Positions 11,446-23,299 of a DNA stretch of 64,000 nucleotides are shown here, piece after piece (position 1 is the stretch's first letter; every line of letters begins with the position of its first letter). The notes under the pieces were generated by a model. That model was not told where the DNA came from. It did no database searches and saw only the letters and a list, made by a program, of their open reading frames with translations. A program made the translations under genes and the position numbers. The DNA is from Letharia columbiana (Eukaryota > Ascomycota > Lecanoromycetes > Lecanorales > Parmeliaceae): positions 481,501-545,500 of the forward strand of contig NW_023501068.1 in the NCBI RefSeq assembly GCF_014066305.1, given 5' to 3'.

Positions 11446-13575
11446 TCAAAACTGCCCGCCAACATAGTTCTGCGTAAACCCTTCCTCCATGCGATCCAGA
11501 TCCATGAACTGCGCAATATCACCATCGCTCACCCCCTGCACCTGCTGCCCTTGTCCTCCGCTCCCCTGAACACTCGACTGAGCCGCCAATTCAGTCCCAG
11601 GCTGAACCGCCATCGTCACAGATGCTTGCATGCTCGACGGATTGGTAGCCGGAAATACGTTCTCCTCCGCGGGCCCATCTAACCCCCTACTAATCTTCGT
11701 TCCAGCCGGAACAGCCTGGTCGAACGCCTCGAGGCGGTTACTGAATCTCTTGCCCGGTTTCCCGGGCGCGCTGTTCGCGTCACCGCGTCCATTGATCCAG
11801 GTGCCCACATCTGTAATCTCGCCACGCTGGACGTCTTGTTGGAACGCCGCTGCACCGTGGAGGATAGGTAGCAGGACGCTCGACTCGTACCAGCGGCCTT
11901 TGATCTCTGTGATTTCGAGACGGTGTGCGGCTTGGATGATTTGCCAGTAGGAAATTGTGCGCTTGGAGGCGATGGAGACGCGATTGCGGTATTTGAGGTC
12001 TTGGCGGAGACGCATTGGGAGGTTGGGGTTTTCGGCAGGCTCTTGCCCGACGGCGTACGGGATGGTGGAATAGCGATAGATATCACCAATGAGATAGACG
12101 CTTGCGGAGGCAGAGCTCGTGGAGTTTTGTTTGAGTTTTTCGATTATTTGGTGGATGATCATCACGTCGTGGCCGTGGCCGACGCGGAGACGGACCGGCT
12201 CTCCAACCCAGAGCTTTTCGCCGCCAAAGTAGATACCATTGTAGGAGCGCTCCCCTGTAGTTGTGGTGTTGTTGCTCAGAGGGTCGATGAGGGTGAAGCT
12301 GTCATCTATCCATTTCGCGGCGTAGATGCTGCCGTCCACCTCTGCATCTCCGACACCGTAGTGGCCGTCGATAACGCCTTTCCAGTCGACGGTCCTGTAG
12401 TCCCAACCGGATGTGGCTAAGGTTTGATGGGTTGGACCTGGAGCACTCCATGCAAGCCAGGGGCGGAGGTCATCCTCGGAAGAGATAATCTTCGTAGTGG
12501 GATGAACGTATGGGTGTGAGAGAGGCTGCACGAGATACCTTGGTCGGTCCTGACCGCGCTGGTCTTTGAAGAGGTCGCGCTTGACGATGACTGAGAGACC
12601 CCACGCGGAGCCTCTGTTGAACCAAGTGAGCTCACCGGAGCGGTAGATGTATTTGCTGTACTGGGCATCTTGGTCTTGTTCCAAAGATTTGGCAGGTGGC
12701 AGAGGAGTCGGTGCTACTAGAGTTGGAACAGGAGCAGGAGTGCGAGCTGCCGGAGTGTTGACAGGCTGTGATGCAGCTTTGGAGGGTACAGATGCCATTT
12801 TGGCAGCCGGAGGTACAACTTTGGCAGCTGGAGCTGGAGCAGGGCTTTTGGTAGCTGAAGGTTGTGCTTTAGGAGTGGGAGGTTGAATTTTGGGCACAGC
12901 TTTTGATACCTTGTTGCTCTCTTGGGACATGGAGCGTTGCTTGATCACCACTTGTGGTTTTGGTATCATGTTGTCTCTCAACACTGCAGGATTGTCCTTT
13001 TGAAGTGCCGCAGGTTCCGTCTTCGGAACAAAGCCGCTTTTCCCAGGCAGAATGGATACGTTTTGAACCCATTCAGGAGAGCATTGCTTACACTCGCAAT
13101 CGGTACGCTGATTGCTTGTACCCTGAGCAAGCCACAATAAATGTGGGAAGAAATCCACCGCGCTCTTGAATCGCTTCTTATGACCTAATGGATAGCCATA
13201 TAGATAGAAATCTTCAGATCTATTGCCATCCTTTCCATCAGCTTTGGCCGGCTTAGATAAATCTTTAGTACGAGATTTGGACTCCTTTTTGTCCTTGAAA
13301 CGCTTATACAGGCGATAGTTCTCCGGAAAGTCCACCAAGATCCATATCTGATCTGTTGGACCCTTCTGTTCCCGATGGAGCATACCTCCTAGAATGCGCT
13401 TCCACTCGATTGCGACAGGATCGTCGATATCAAGTAGCTCGTAGTAATCATTTTCGCCTGAGTTCCTATCCAGCTGAGCGCTTGTTGGCGCATTGAGCTC
13501 TCGCCCATTTTTTTTAGTCTTGATCTCATATTCACCGTCTGAGCGAGCAATCCAGACCGGCTTCCATTCAGCCAT
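11446..13575 (-). CDS. clr2: Clr2-like transcriptional silencing protein
   Basis: A single exon of 709 aa starts at the ATG at 13575 (MAEWKPVWIARSDGEY). The N-terminal Clr2 region shows FYLYGYPLGHKKRFKSAVDF then FFPHLLWLA, followed by a short Cys cluster (CECKQC, about residue 160). A low-complexity Pro/Ala linker separates this from the C-terminal Clr2 domain (IYRSGELTWFNRGSAWGL; GEKLWVGEPVRLRVG). In fission yeast Clr2 is a subunit of the SHREC complex, which brings histone deacetylation and remodelling to heterochromatin. An SNF2 remodeller gene lies next upstream on the same strand. Function beyond Clr2 homology is inferred. Confidence 0.85.
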   Translation of the reverse strand: MAEWKPVWIARSDGEYEIKTKKNGRELNAPTSAQLDRNSGENDYYELLDIDDPVAIEWKRILGGMLHREQKGPTDQIWILVDFPENYRLYKRFKDKKESKSRTKDLSKPAKADGKDGNRSEDFYLYGYPLGHKKRFKSAVDFFPHLLWLAQGTSNQRTDCECKQCSPEWVQNVSILPGKSGFVPKTEPAALQKDNPAVLRDNMIPKPQVVIKQRSMSQESNKVSKAVPKIQPPTPKAQPSATKSPAPAPAAKVVPPAAKMASVPSKAASQPVNTPAARTPAPVPTLVAPTPLPPAKSLEQDQDAQYSKYIYRSGELTWFNRGSAWGLSVIVKRDLFKDQRGQDRPRYLVQPLSHPYVHPTTKIISSEDDLRPWLAWSAPGPTHQTLATSGWDYRTVDWKGVIDGHYGVGDAEVDGSIYAAKWIDDSFTLIDPLSNNTTTTGERSYNGIYFGGEKLWVGEPVRLRVGHGHDVMIIHQIIEKLKQNSTSSASASVYLIGDIYRYSTIPYAVGQEPAENPNLPMRLRQDLKYRNRVSIASKRTISYWQIIQAAHRLEITEIKGRWYESSVLLPILHGAAAFQQDVQRGEITDVGTWINGRGDANSAPGKPGKRFSNRLEAFDQAVPAGTKISRGLDGPAEENVFPATNPSSMQASVTMAVQPGTELAAQSSVQGSGGQGQQVQGVSDGDIAQFMDLDRMEEGFTQNYVGGQF

Positions 13576-14545
13576 ACTGAGAGCGGACCCCAAGACCCAA
13601 GGGCAATTCTTGTAGATTCGAGCTGATGTACCCAGGGAAAGAGAAGAGAGAGATCATGCAAAGGTCAGGACTTGAGGATCGGAGAGTTTGCCGGACAATC
13701 CGATGTGATGATCTGGATAGACGATTTCGATCCTGCTCGTATTTCTCAAGGATGGCTTATGTGGATCCTTCAGACATTTACTTCGGCTCACTCGATTCTG
13801 GCTTACACAAATAACTCCTATTGCCAGCTACGTATCTGTGCCCTCTTCTCGTATGAACGGCAAATGGTCGAAATGGGCTTCTTGAAATAGATGATCTGGT
13901 GGAGAGTCTTTTCGCGTCAATTTTGTCCTACCCGACGGGAATCACTTGGCAAAAGACCTGTGTCTTCAGTTGTCCGGGCGCTGAGAATTTTACATATCCT
14001 AGCCTAATGTGAGGTTGTCTGCAGCACTGATAGTGGCTGCTTGAGTCTAGGTTCTGGATGTGGTTGCGGTGTTGTGGAAGTGGCAGGTGCTAAAATGACT
14101 CGGTAAGTACGAGTAAGGTAAGGTACTCCTAGTCATCCGCAAATCTGGCATACGCTAGTCCAAATCAGGCCTTATGAGAGAAGTACAATGGGACAGATCG
14201 TGCCGCTATAGGATGCCCATTTGAAGCTACGTATTGCAATAGGGTTACCTAAGGACTGCGAAAACGGGAGAGTATTCGATACAAGCTGCGCAGATTGGTT
14301 TACATTTTGGGTACACGCAATCGAGCTAAAGCTATCCCGGCCAGATGTGGGGAACATAGTGAACTATTGGCACATGAAGATAAAGTCTCCCTGGATCTAA
14401 CATCGCCGACAGTGGGTATAAACGCTAGTTGCACCTCGAGGGCTCATTACATCCAAGCGGATGCATCACTACCCGATATCGCAACACCCATAGCCTAGCG
14501 CCGCGATGACTTTCCCTCCCTAATACCGAAGACGCTGTTCTTCCA
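13576..14545. other. Intergenic, no gene seen
   Basis: This stretch holds the Clr2 promoter and the 3' region of the SNF2 gene. Nothing coding was recognised. Confidence 0.5.
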
Positions 14546-17500
14546 CTAAATTGAGATACCCTTCGAACGCTTTGAGGGTGTAGGCGTTTGTTTGACAGAT
14601 TGTGGGCCATCTTTGCGTTTCCGGCTGCTCGTAGTATTTGCAAAGTCTCCAAAGCGAGGGGTGCTAATGCCAGAACTGTTGTCCAAGGTCGTCCCATCGG
14701 TCAGACTCTCAGCCGGCGTTTGAGGCACGGGCTTCTTCCCGACCTGTGTGGCAGCTGCAACCAAAGCCTGCGCTTCCACTAAGACCTCATAACGAGCATC
14801 GATCTCTGCGGCCTGATAAACACAATAATCGGCTGCCTCAGGAGTCTCAACATGGTGGTCGAAACAGCTCGGACATTTTATGTAAAATGCTTGCGCGACT
14901 GCCGGAAAGCCAAGTAGTTCGTACTCTTTAAGATTTTCGCCGAGAAGTTCCGTTTTGTCCCAGTCGAGACAGTCCTCACAGAATCCTCTCTCACACCAGC
15001 GGCTGTAGACCTAAATTAGTACCAATTTCATTTAAAGGACCAGAATAATATGGAACTTTACCATCGATAGAGCATGCCGCCAGCATCAGTAGTGTTTTGT
15101 TGGCAGTCCGCACACTGGTGTTGCGGACAGTGAAAGTGCATTTTGCCCTTGGACTTCGATTTGAAGTCTCTGTCAAGGCATGTATAGTGATAGGAGCGGG
15201 GACATCCTGAACAGAGGACTAGGTTTCCGCCATCCCAGCAGACCTGGCATTGCTGTAGTACCTGGTAAGCTTAACCAATTGGATAACTGATCAGAACACA
15301 TACCTCCTGATTAACTACTTCGGGCTTTTTCTCCCGCCTAGGCTCCGCTAGCCGAGGATCTTTGCCCGCCATTGTTGGCACAGCCTCCCAGTCGGCACAA
15401 TTGGCGCTTTGCTTGCTTACTACATGGCCATCTATGATGACAGTAGTGTTTTTGCCAATTCGTCTTTCCTCTCTGGACCATTCTTGAGCAATTCCATCGT
15501 AGCCATTGGATTCTCTAACCTTGATATGCTTTTTGCCCTCGAAGACACGCGCCTCGACTTGTTCTATCTGAGCCAACCATCTCTTCTCGTCTTCTTCCTT
15601 CACAGAGACACCGACTTGTATCTGCCCCGAGACGTGGATGTCGGCGGGTTGATCTTTGCACTTCTCGAGCATTGTTGAGAAGTCCCAACTCAGCATCTCG
15701 TTCACGTCAAGTTCTGGACGTGCGAGTGCCTGGGCTCCTCGTCGGACCAAGGACATCAACTGGGTTGTATCAAGCTGCGGCATATCATCTTCTGCTGCTT
15801 CCACAACTCTACCTCCTGGGCCTTTCTTCTTCTTCGTTGCCGACTGTAAATGAATATCTCGCATTGACTCTGTCACCTTCGCAGAGAGGTAAAGCTTTTT
15901 CTGAATTCTGCCCATCATCTGCTGTTCAACCGTGCCTTGTGTACAGAGCTTATATACGGTCACAGGCTTCTTCTGTCCTATGCGATGAGCACGAGCTTCA
16001 GCCTGCAGCATGATCTGTGGGTTCCAGTCCTGATCGAGCATAACGACATCGGATGCTGTCGCTAGGTTGATACCCAGGCCGCCAGCGCGAGTCGAGATTA
16101 GCATAACCCGATACTCGGATTCTTCCTGATTGAACATGCGTATACCAAGGTTCCGTCGGGCTAGGCAGGTTTTGGAGTCAGTGTCGCTTTTTTGAGGCAC
16201 AATTCCGAGAAATGAGACAAATATAGAGAGCATAGTGATCCTTTCGCTGCCGAAACGAGGCGTTTCACCTGAATGAAAAGACAGTGCTGGGGAGTGAAGA
16301 AGCTTTCTGCTCCCTGAAAATGGCATGTGGCCCCAATCTGCTACCGAACAGGAAGAATTTACTCCGAAATATACGTACCGCGCGAAGTACCTCCGTCGAG
16401 TCTGACGTATTTGAATTGCTCCCCAGCACCGCGTAGGTGCAAGAAGTCTTCGCAGCAGTCCAGCATACGAGTAAAGCCAGAGAAGATGAGGACTTTTTTC
16501 TTTTGTTTCACGACCAACTCATCGATAATCTTGTCGAGTACGATAAATTTGGCTGATGCATGGATCACGTGCTAAATGATTTCAGAGTCAGTGCTTCTCT
16601 TTGGGGATGGACCAAGAGTCAGGAGACATGTCTCAAGAGGCGGAAAAGGTCTCCGGTCCCCATGATATGATGAAACGGGGAATGATGGGTTGGAAAATAT
16701 GACTCACTTCGCCGAGGTAATACGGGTCTGGCTCTGCATGAGGAAGAGTGTATGGGTGATTGCAGCACTTAATCAGGTCAGCTAAACTTCGTTATTTGGC
16801 TCTAGACAGACACACCTTTCTCAATTGCATTAAAAGGTTCATCAGCTTCTTCCAGGCCGTACTCCTGTTTTCGTCCTGCTGTTCGTGCTCCAGGGCTTGG
16901 CGCATAATTTCTTTAGTCTCTTGCCACTCAGTCGCGGCTTCTTCCCCTCCGTATGCTTTGTTTTCCAATGCTTCTAGCTCTTCTATACCCTTTTCTTGCA
17001 AGATGCCTCCCTCTTCCGACTCCTGTTTGAGAGCAACGGCCTCCTTTTGTTGGGCACCTTGAAACAACTCCTCCAAAAGTCCTTTGTCGGCGCGAGTCAA
17101 TAGTCTCATATACCAAAATCTCTGCATAGGAGTTAGAGGAACGTATAGTAGTACTTCGGTTTTTGGTGGAAGATTGAGATCCACTCCAGGGCTGTTCTTC
17201 ATCCTTCTGAGCATTATGATCTCAAGCAAGCGCCGAGCATCGTCCATGACTTTGGTGCTGACTTGTCCCTTATTAAGGTTGAACGAGGACCTGAAAAGCT
17301 CGGCGGTCTTCTCCGTGAAGACCTCAGGATAGAGCCAATGGAGCAAGGCCCACAATTCTACTAAATTGTTCTGCAATGGTGTGCCTGTCAGGATCAAACG
17401 GTACTCTGCGCCTAATCCTTGAAGCGCTTTGGAAACCAAGCTGAGATCATTCTTAATTTTGTGTCCTTCATCAAGGACGACGTAGCTCCAGAGGAATGCC

Positions 17501-19063
17501 TTTTTGAACCAGCCTTGCTCGGCCAGGTACCCTTCGTATGTTGTAACGATGAGATCAACTCCCTGAGCATCGTCCGCATCGGAATCTAGATCAATGATAG
17601 GCTTGCCAGTAGCAGTGCGGCGATCATTCTTCTTTTTGCGTGCTCCTCTGGTCTCATTGCCGAAGGTATCAATATCGCCCATCGCTATCCTCTTCAGTCG
17701 GTCGCGCTCATGTACAGACCCATGGAATCTCAAAACTTTCAAATCAGGAGTCCATCGTCGAGATTCAGCCATCCACGAGCTAAGGACGCTCAAGGGGCAT
17801 ACCACGAGACAAGGTCGAAGCTCAACACCTGTAAATTTCGAAGTCAGCATAGCTTCTTTGAGGTAATATGCCCAGGATATAAGGCAGTTTTAGCGGTTGA
17901 AACCCGCATACTGCTACTTCTTCGAGAAAGGATATCTAGGTTATAGGATAGTCTTGGGAGTTGAGGCCGGCCCCCTGCTCACGAGATAGGAATTGCGGCT
18001 CAAGACCAAGGGTTCGATCAAGACCAGATTACTTCGAAACATGCACTTACTCGAGGTTGAAAGCTTTCGACTCTCTTTCAGGTACTGGATCAAAGACAGC
18101 GTCTGTAAGGTCTTTCCGAGACCCATTTCATCACCGAGAATGCCAGATAGACCATTCCTGTGAAGATAAATCAGGAAAGACAAGCCCAGTAGCTGATAGG
18201 GCTTCATGTCCGCTTTGATTCTGCAGATTAATCAGCTGAATCCGCTTCTGAGACAGCAAATGACCTTACCCTGCAGGCTGATGCTCAATGATCTCATAAG
18301 GCACACTCAGATCTTCTTCCCTCTTCCCGCTTTGTTGACGTTGAGCCATAAGGCGCTGAACATGGTTGCCTTCCGGGAGTAAGGGTAGGAAGAGGTCCTT
18401 TTTTGCCACAAAGAAGTTTGATCTCTTTCCGGCTGTCGCCGTGTTAACATGGTGTCGGAGTTCCTGACGAGCTGTTTTAGGAGCCGAGGGCTGTAATATA
18501 GTCTTCGGTTTTGCATGCCTCTTTGTGATCTTTCTCTTCTTGGCGATACGCTTATCGCCATTCTCCTGTGCCCGTAAGGACAGAGCGAGTTCGTTGGGTT
18601 GACGTAACGCATGCCCGGCAGATGAGAGACGAGGGGGTGGAGTTTTAGGTGATTCAATTTCCTCGAGCTCATCTTCAAGATCGATAATGCTCACCCGCGT
18701 CCGAGGAGCCTTCTGAGGCGTAGAGAATGTAGAGTCGAGCGAGGAAGAGGCGTCAACGTTGTCCGAGTCATCTGATATCTCGTATGAAATCTGCTCCTTT
18801 CTGCGGGAGCTACGTTTTCCCTCCATGGCTATCGGAAACTCTTGAGGGGAGACGCGGTCTGATGAAGGTGATTGCTTCGGTTGGGGTCTTGGCGAGAACG
18901 CTGCGAGTATCTGTGATGCGGTGGTTGATCGCGGAGTCGGAGTCTGAGTTTGGGGACTGAGGTGAGGATCAAGGGGGGAGGACAATGCCGTGGGTGTTGC
19001 TGGCCATTCCAATTGTGGGGAATCCAAGTACATTCTATGACGAGCCCAAGATCTGTCCTCCAT
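14546..19063 (-). CDS. SNF2-family chromatin-remodelling ATPase with C-terminal PHD-like zinc fingers
   Basis: Eight exons (18270-19063, 18051-18220, 16816-17828, 16708-16767, 16379-16571, 15304-16160, 15062-15261, 14546-15002) sum to exactly 1,248 codons. The disordered N-terminus is Ser/Pro-rich. Motif I is GDEMGLGKT, motif II DEGH, motif [12 protein letters not shown]; the second RecA lobe has [17 protein letters not shown] and the arginine motif [13 protein letters not shown]. The C-terminus carries cysteine pairs (CQVC, CSGC, CADC, CRWC, CEDC), consistent with tandem PHD/RING-like fingers. The ATPase moves nucleosomes; the fingers could read histone tails. Layout resembles fungal ISWI/LSH-like helicases but the exact subfamily is not certain. 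The CRWC motif requires the second of two nearby acceptors (CTACAG). Confidence 0.88.
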
Positions 19064-19476
19064 GTAAAAATATGAAATTTGAAGACGTGTGGGGGACCGT
19101 TGAAGTTATAAGAAGGATGGGTGCTGTAAGTGAGTTTCACCTTCTGCCGACAAGTGAAGGAGGAAATTGCTGCTAATTTTCAGCACTCTTCCAGGATCGT
19201 GGCATTGAAAGCGAGCATTTTCGTTGATATCGACATTACAAGGCTCCCAAAAATTCTACGCCGCGACGATAGTACTGTCCCTTGCATTATTGACTGCTTA
19301 AAGGTCCAGACGACATTGCGCTTAGAAGAAAACTTAAAGCTGTGACGCGTTTCGCGTACTCTCGCTACCCGAACCCCTGTCAGCGAACTCTAGGCTTTGC
19401 TTGGCTCTTTATGTCCGAAACAATCGGATTTCTTGCTCTAACACAAATACAGTACCGACAACTTGTCAGTGTCCCG
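19064..19476. promoter_or_regulatory. Divergent promoter region, SNF2 gene and POP4
   Basis: About 410 bp between divergent starts at 19063 and 19477. No specific motif is claimed. Confidence 0.45.
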
Positions 19477-20261
19477 ATGGCAAACAACAAGCACATTGCC
19501 CACGATCTCCTAACCCAAGCCCACCCTGCCCCACTCGCCGCCTCAATCTTTGTCGACAAGGTCCTTCACAAGCCACTCCACCTCCGCCCTACATCCCCAG
19601 ACCACACATCTCAAGATGCTCGAGCCAAACGACGTATCCAACGCCTTCGAAAGAAAGAGAAATCGCAGCGACGCCAGAAGGTAAAGCCTTTATCTGCGAA
19701 AGAAAAGCGAGATTCTGGTATCTATGAGATTCCAGATACTGCGAAGAAGTATGAGATATATGTGCCGTTGCATAGGATGTGGCTGGGATACGTGTGGGAA
19801 ATATTGGGTATGAATATGGATGAGAGGGCTTTTGTGACTGCGGACAGCGCCGGGAGTAAGCTCGCAAGTGCGGACTACCATGGAGCGGAGGTCACGGTTG
19901 TGAGGAGTAAATGTATGGGAATGGTGGGACTGGCTGGAATCGTGGTTAGGGATACGAAGTTCACGTTCCAGATCGTCACGAAAAAGAATGAGCTCAAGAG
20001 TAAGAGTCCATCAACAGCCGAACGGGGGTTTTAGGACTGACGATGTTGACTGTCTTAGCCATACCCAAAAAGCATACGATCTTTGGGTTCGAGATCCCAC
20101 AACCTGTATCCAACCAGAGCTTGGGCCAGGAAGCTGCCACGGCAGAAAGTAAAGCCGAATCGGCAAATCTGGTGTTCGAATTGCATGGCTCACAATTCGA
20201 GAACAGGGCTCCAGACCGAGCAACCAAGAAGTTCAAGCAGAGGAACACGAATGATCTATGA
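19477..20261 (+). CDS. pop4: RNase P/MRP protein subunit Pop4 (Rpp29)
   Basis: The join of 19477-19999 and 20059-20261 gives 241 aa with an exact frame across a 59-bp intron (A|GTAAGA...GTCTTAG). The basic helical region RAKRRIQRLRKKEKSQRRQK precedes the Sm-like barrel: MWLGYVWEI, KLASADYHGAEVTVVRSKC and GIVVRDTKFTFQIVTKKN. The tail holds IPKKHTIFGFEIP and ends near the FKQR basic stretch. Pop4 binds the RNA of RNase P and RNase MRP in the nucleus and is needed for tRNA 5' processing and rRNA maturation. An in-frame upstream ATG at about 19411 would add 22 residues; 19477 is chosen because the family usually starts close to the AHDLL segment. It is convergent with pantothenate synthetase, 44 bp away. 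Confidence 0.9.
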
Positions 20262-20305
20262 TAAGATTTTGCCAGCGCAGGCCTACTCTACAACGGCTTC
20301 CAACA

Positions 20306-21376
20306 CTATGGTATATATCCAACCTTAGCTGACAGAAGCTCCAAACGTATATTATCGATCAGTCTCACGGTCGATGTCCCTCCGCCAAGACCAGTTTCCT
20401 CTCCTTCATGAGGCTCTTCAAGTGGGAGCATTTTGATAGCACCGCTCAATATGGCTCCGCGCTCCGAATCCACCTCTTCCAACTCGTCCAGGGTGTCAGG
20501 ATCCGCGATCGAGATGTAGTCGATCTCGAATCTTGCACGCTTCTCTCTCGGCAAGGCGTACTGCTGTTTTTTCATGACGGACAGCTTGTCAATCGCCGCA
20601 TTGTACAAAAACCGCCTCTTCCTAGCTCCTCTAGCGAAGACTTTTTGAACCTCTTTGAAAGAAGCTAAGAGCACCAATGCTACTTTGCGTCTCCGTTCTC
20701 CAAGATAAACGTTGCGAGAGCTCATAGCCAAACCATCCGGTTCACGGATTGTCGAGCCAACGCGAACCTCCGTATTGAGATGGAAATCCTGCACCATCCG
20801 CTTGACCACAAATGTCTGCTGAATGTCCTTTTGCCCAAAGTACACCCTTTCGGGCTGCACTATATTCAAAAGCTTCATGCAGACTGTTGCAACACCGCGG
20901 AAGAAGACCGGTCTCGAAGCACCTTCAAGTCTCGATGACAAAGGGGTGATGGTCACAAACGACCCTTGACCGTCGACCTCAGAGGTTGGAGGCGAGCACG
21001 GATACATCTCTTTTGTACTTGGCATGAATATAACACTCATGTGGCCTACTAGGCTGTCATTTTTAAACTCCTTTGCCAATGCCGCGAGCTTGACTTTATC
21101 AGCGTCCCAGGTCCGAGGGTACGAGCTGAGGTCCTCATTGACGCCGAATTGAGTAGGGTTGACATAGATTGAAACAAAGACCTGATCGTTTTCCCTCGCA
21201 GCTTGTCGTATCAAGGCCAGATGGCCTTGGTGAAGAGCGCCCATCGTTGGCACAAATCCCACTGTATTCCCTGCAAGGAGCGCTCTACGGCGCTTTTGAC
21301 GGAGACTTGGTATTGAAATGACTCTTTCGAAGCCTGTAAGCTTACGAGGCTTGATGATGCTCAACCGTAGTCGCAT
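20306..21376 (-). CDS. pan6: Pantothenate synthetase (pantoate-beta-alanine ligase)
   Basis: A single exon of 356 aa starts at the ATG at 21376 (MRLRLSIIKPRKLTGFERVI). ATP-binding motifs are FVPTMGALHQGH (HIGH-type signature) and VSIYVNPTQFG; the pantoate/ATP site shows FRGVATVCMKLLNIVQP and YFGQKDIQQ; the late signature is RVGSTIREPDGLAMSSRN. The enzyme joins pantoate and beta-alanine with ATP to make pantothenate for coenzyme A synthesis. The open frame runs further upstream but only from a TTG codon. Yeast Pan6 is about 310 aa; extra length lies in inserts around TSEVDGQGSFVTITPLSSR and in the Glu-rich stretch near the C-terminus. Confidence 0.93.
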   Translation of the reverse strand: MRLRLSIIKPRKLTGFERVISIPSLRQKRRRALLAGNTVGFVPTMGALHQGHLALIRQAARENDQVFVSIYVNPTQFGVNEDLSSYPRTWDADKVKLAALAKEFKNDSLVGHMSVIFMPSTKEMYPCSPPTSEVDGQGSFVTITPLSSRLEGASRPVFFRGVATVCMKLLNIVQPERVYFGQKDIQQTFVVKRMVQDFHLNTEVRVGSTIREPDGLAMSSRNVYLGERRRKVALVLLASFKEVQKVFARGARKRRFLYNAAIDKLSVMKKQQYALPREKRARFEIDYISIADPDTLDELEEVDSERGAILSGAIKMLPLEEPHEGEETGLGGGTSTVRLIDNIRLELLSAKVGYIP

Positions 21377-21705
21377 AGTGAAGGCAGGAGAAGAACAGCG
21401 ACTGCCGTGGCTGTGGCTTGTATTCACACTCAACCAAAAGAATTGGAATCCAACAAGACTGTGGGAAGCAGGTCTTCCCAAGTCTCCCCCGAAGCAACGA
21501 TTCGAGCGAACAACCTCATCGTGAGTCAAATTGGTCGCTGACAATAGGAATGAATGGGCGGTGTCGTGCGTGATAGAACCTTCAGCGTGGAATTGGGACG
21601 GCGGTATAGCGCTACTCTAGCGTCGTATTTTTCATCTCCCATAGGACCTCGATCCCCATCGTCACCGAAACCTCCATTGCATCCAAACTCTCCACTCTCC
21701 CAAGA
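21377..21705. promoter_or_regulatory. Divergent promoter region, pan6 and Rieske gene
   Basis: 329 bp between two divergent housekeeping genes. No defined site is claimed. Confidence 0.45.
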
Positions 21706-22718
21706 ATGCCACCACTCCCAGCGGCCCGCAGCACCCTGCTGCGCCTCTGCCCACGGCAACATGTCCCATCCACCATCACCCCCTCAATCCTCGCTGCCAC
21801 CCAACAACGGCGCTGCAAAGCCGACATCGTCGAACGTCACTCGGGGGAATACGAACGAACACCGCGCTTCGAGTCGCCGTTCAAAAACCGCGACGAGAAT
21901 CCTACAACGAAGATACCGAGTTTTGCCAATTATATGAGCAAGAAGGGCGAGACGTCGAATAAGACGTTTCAATATTTTATGGTTGGAGGAATGGGGCTGT
22001 TGGCGGCGGCGGGGGCAAAGGCTACGGTGCAAGGTGAACATTCACGAGGGGTTTGGGGAGGCGTAGCATGATACTATGGGATGTGATGGGAACGTGGGAG
22101 GACGCAATGGCTGACAATCGTGCTCGAATGCAGACTTCCTAGTCAACATGTCCGCCTCCGCCGACGTGCTCGCGCAAGCCAAGGTCGAGATCGACTTGGC
22201 CGCCATACCTGAGGGCAAGAACGTATGCTATTTCCTCTCCGCTCACCGCCGCAACGCGATGGTCACTGATCTCCTGCGAACAGGTAATCATCAAATGGCG
22301 CGGCAAGCCCGTCTTCATCCGCCACCGCACGGCCGACGAAATCAAAGCAGCCGAAGACACAAAGTGGGAATCGCTACGAGACCCGCAACCGGACTCCGAC
22401 CGCGTCAAGAAGCCCGAATGGCTCATAATGCTGGGTACGCTTTCCCCCTCCCTCCTCCTCCTCCCCCCTCCCCTGCCATCCTCACGATCGCAGAACCCAG
22501 CGCGGCCAAGCTAACCTCCACCCTCCGTCCCACCAGGCGTATGCACGCACCTCGGCTGCGTCCCCATTGGCGAATCCGGCGACTTCGGCGGCTGGTTCTG
22601 CCCCTGCCACGGCTCGCACTACGACATCTCCGGGCGGGCGCGCAAGGGCCCCGCGCCGCTGAACCTGGCCGTGCCCGAGTACGACTTCTCGGAGGACGAG
22701 AAGGTGGTGATCGGATGA
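21706..22718 (+). CDS. rip1: Rieske iron-sulfur subunit of mitochondrial complex III
   Basis: Exons 21706-22033, 22134-22222, 22284-22434 and 22537-22718 sum to 250 codons (249 aa). An N-terminal mitochondrial presequence (Arg/Ser-rich, no acidic residues in the first 30) is followed by the membrane anchor [20 protein letters not shown]. The 2Fe-2S cluster ligands are in CTHLGC and CPCHGSHYD, in the last exon. The protein accepts electrons from ubiquinol and passes them to cytochrome c1 in the inner membrane. All three introns (100, 61, 102 bp) have GT-AG borders, and the last has a GCTAACC branch site. Confidence 0.95.
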
Positions 22719-23299
22719 GCTGTTCTCGGATGCGAGGTGGGAGGGGGATGGAGTGGCGGAGAGGGATGGAATAGACTAGAAACGAAAAGAAAAGAAAAGA
22801 AAAGAAAAGAAAAGATACGGTTGAGCGGAGGGAGGTCTTCTAGGTTCGCCGCATTGTATCATAGAACCTAGCACAGCAATGGGAGTGTTTGCCTACGGGT
22901 GTCAGGACACGGATGCAACAGAGTGCCGTTCGTTGAACGTTCCGTTCTCAGGATGTGTTTGTTATAGTACCTTGCTTGGACCTGTATCCGATCGTTCCTC
23001 CTCCGAAGTGAACCTCAAAGCCAACACAGATCCGATAGCTGGGGCGACATCCCCTCTCTGTATCGATTCAAAACCTGGAAACAAGCCTTACGTTCTCAGA
23101 ACAAGGTTTTACGGCAGGAGATGATACAGGCGGGCCAAAAGTTCCTTTTTATAAACATTATAAGTTATCTACACCATACCCCTCCTTGATTTAATATATC
23201 CAAAAACGCCAATGACGTGCAATGCAGTATGCGATATGCCCTGTCATGATTCGTCAGAGACGGTTTCGAAGACCAAATCATCTTTCGGCTTCTGATCAA
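22719..23299. other. Intergenic, convergent 3' regions
   Basis: This stretch holds the 3' regions of the Rieske gene and the SNG1-like gene plus a GAAAA microsatellite. No further gene was seen. Confidence 0.5.
22784..22813 (+). repeat. (GAAAA)6 microsatellite
   Basis: Six perfect GAAAA units lie about 65 bp downstream of the Rieske stop codon, probably in the 3' UTR. Confidence 0.95.
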
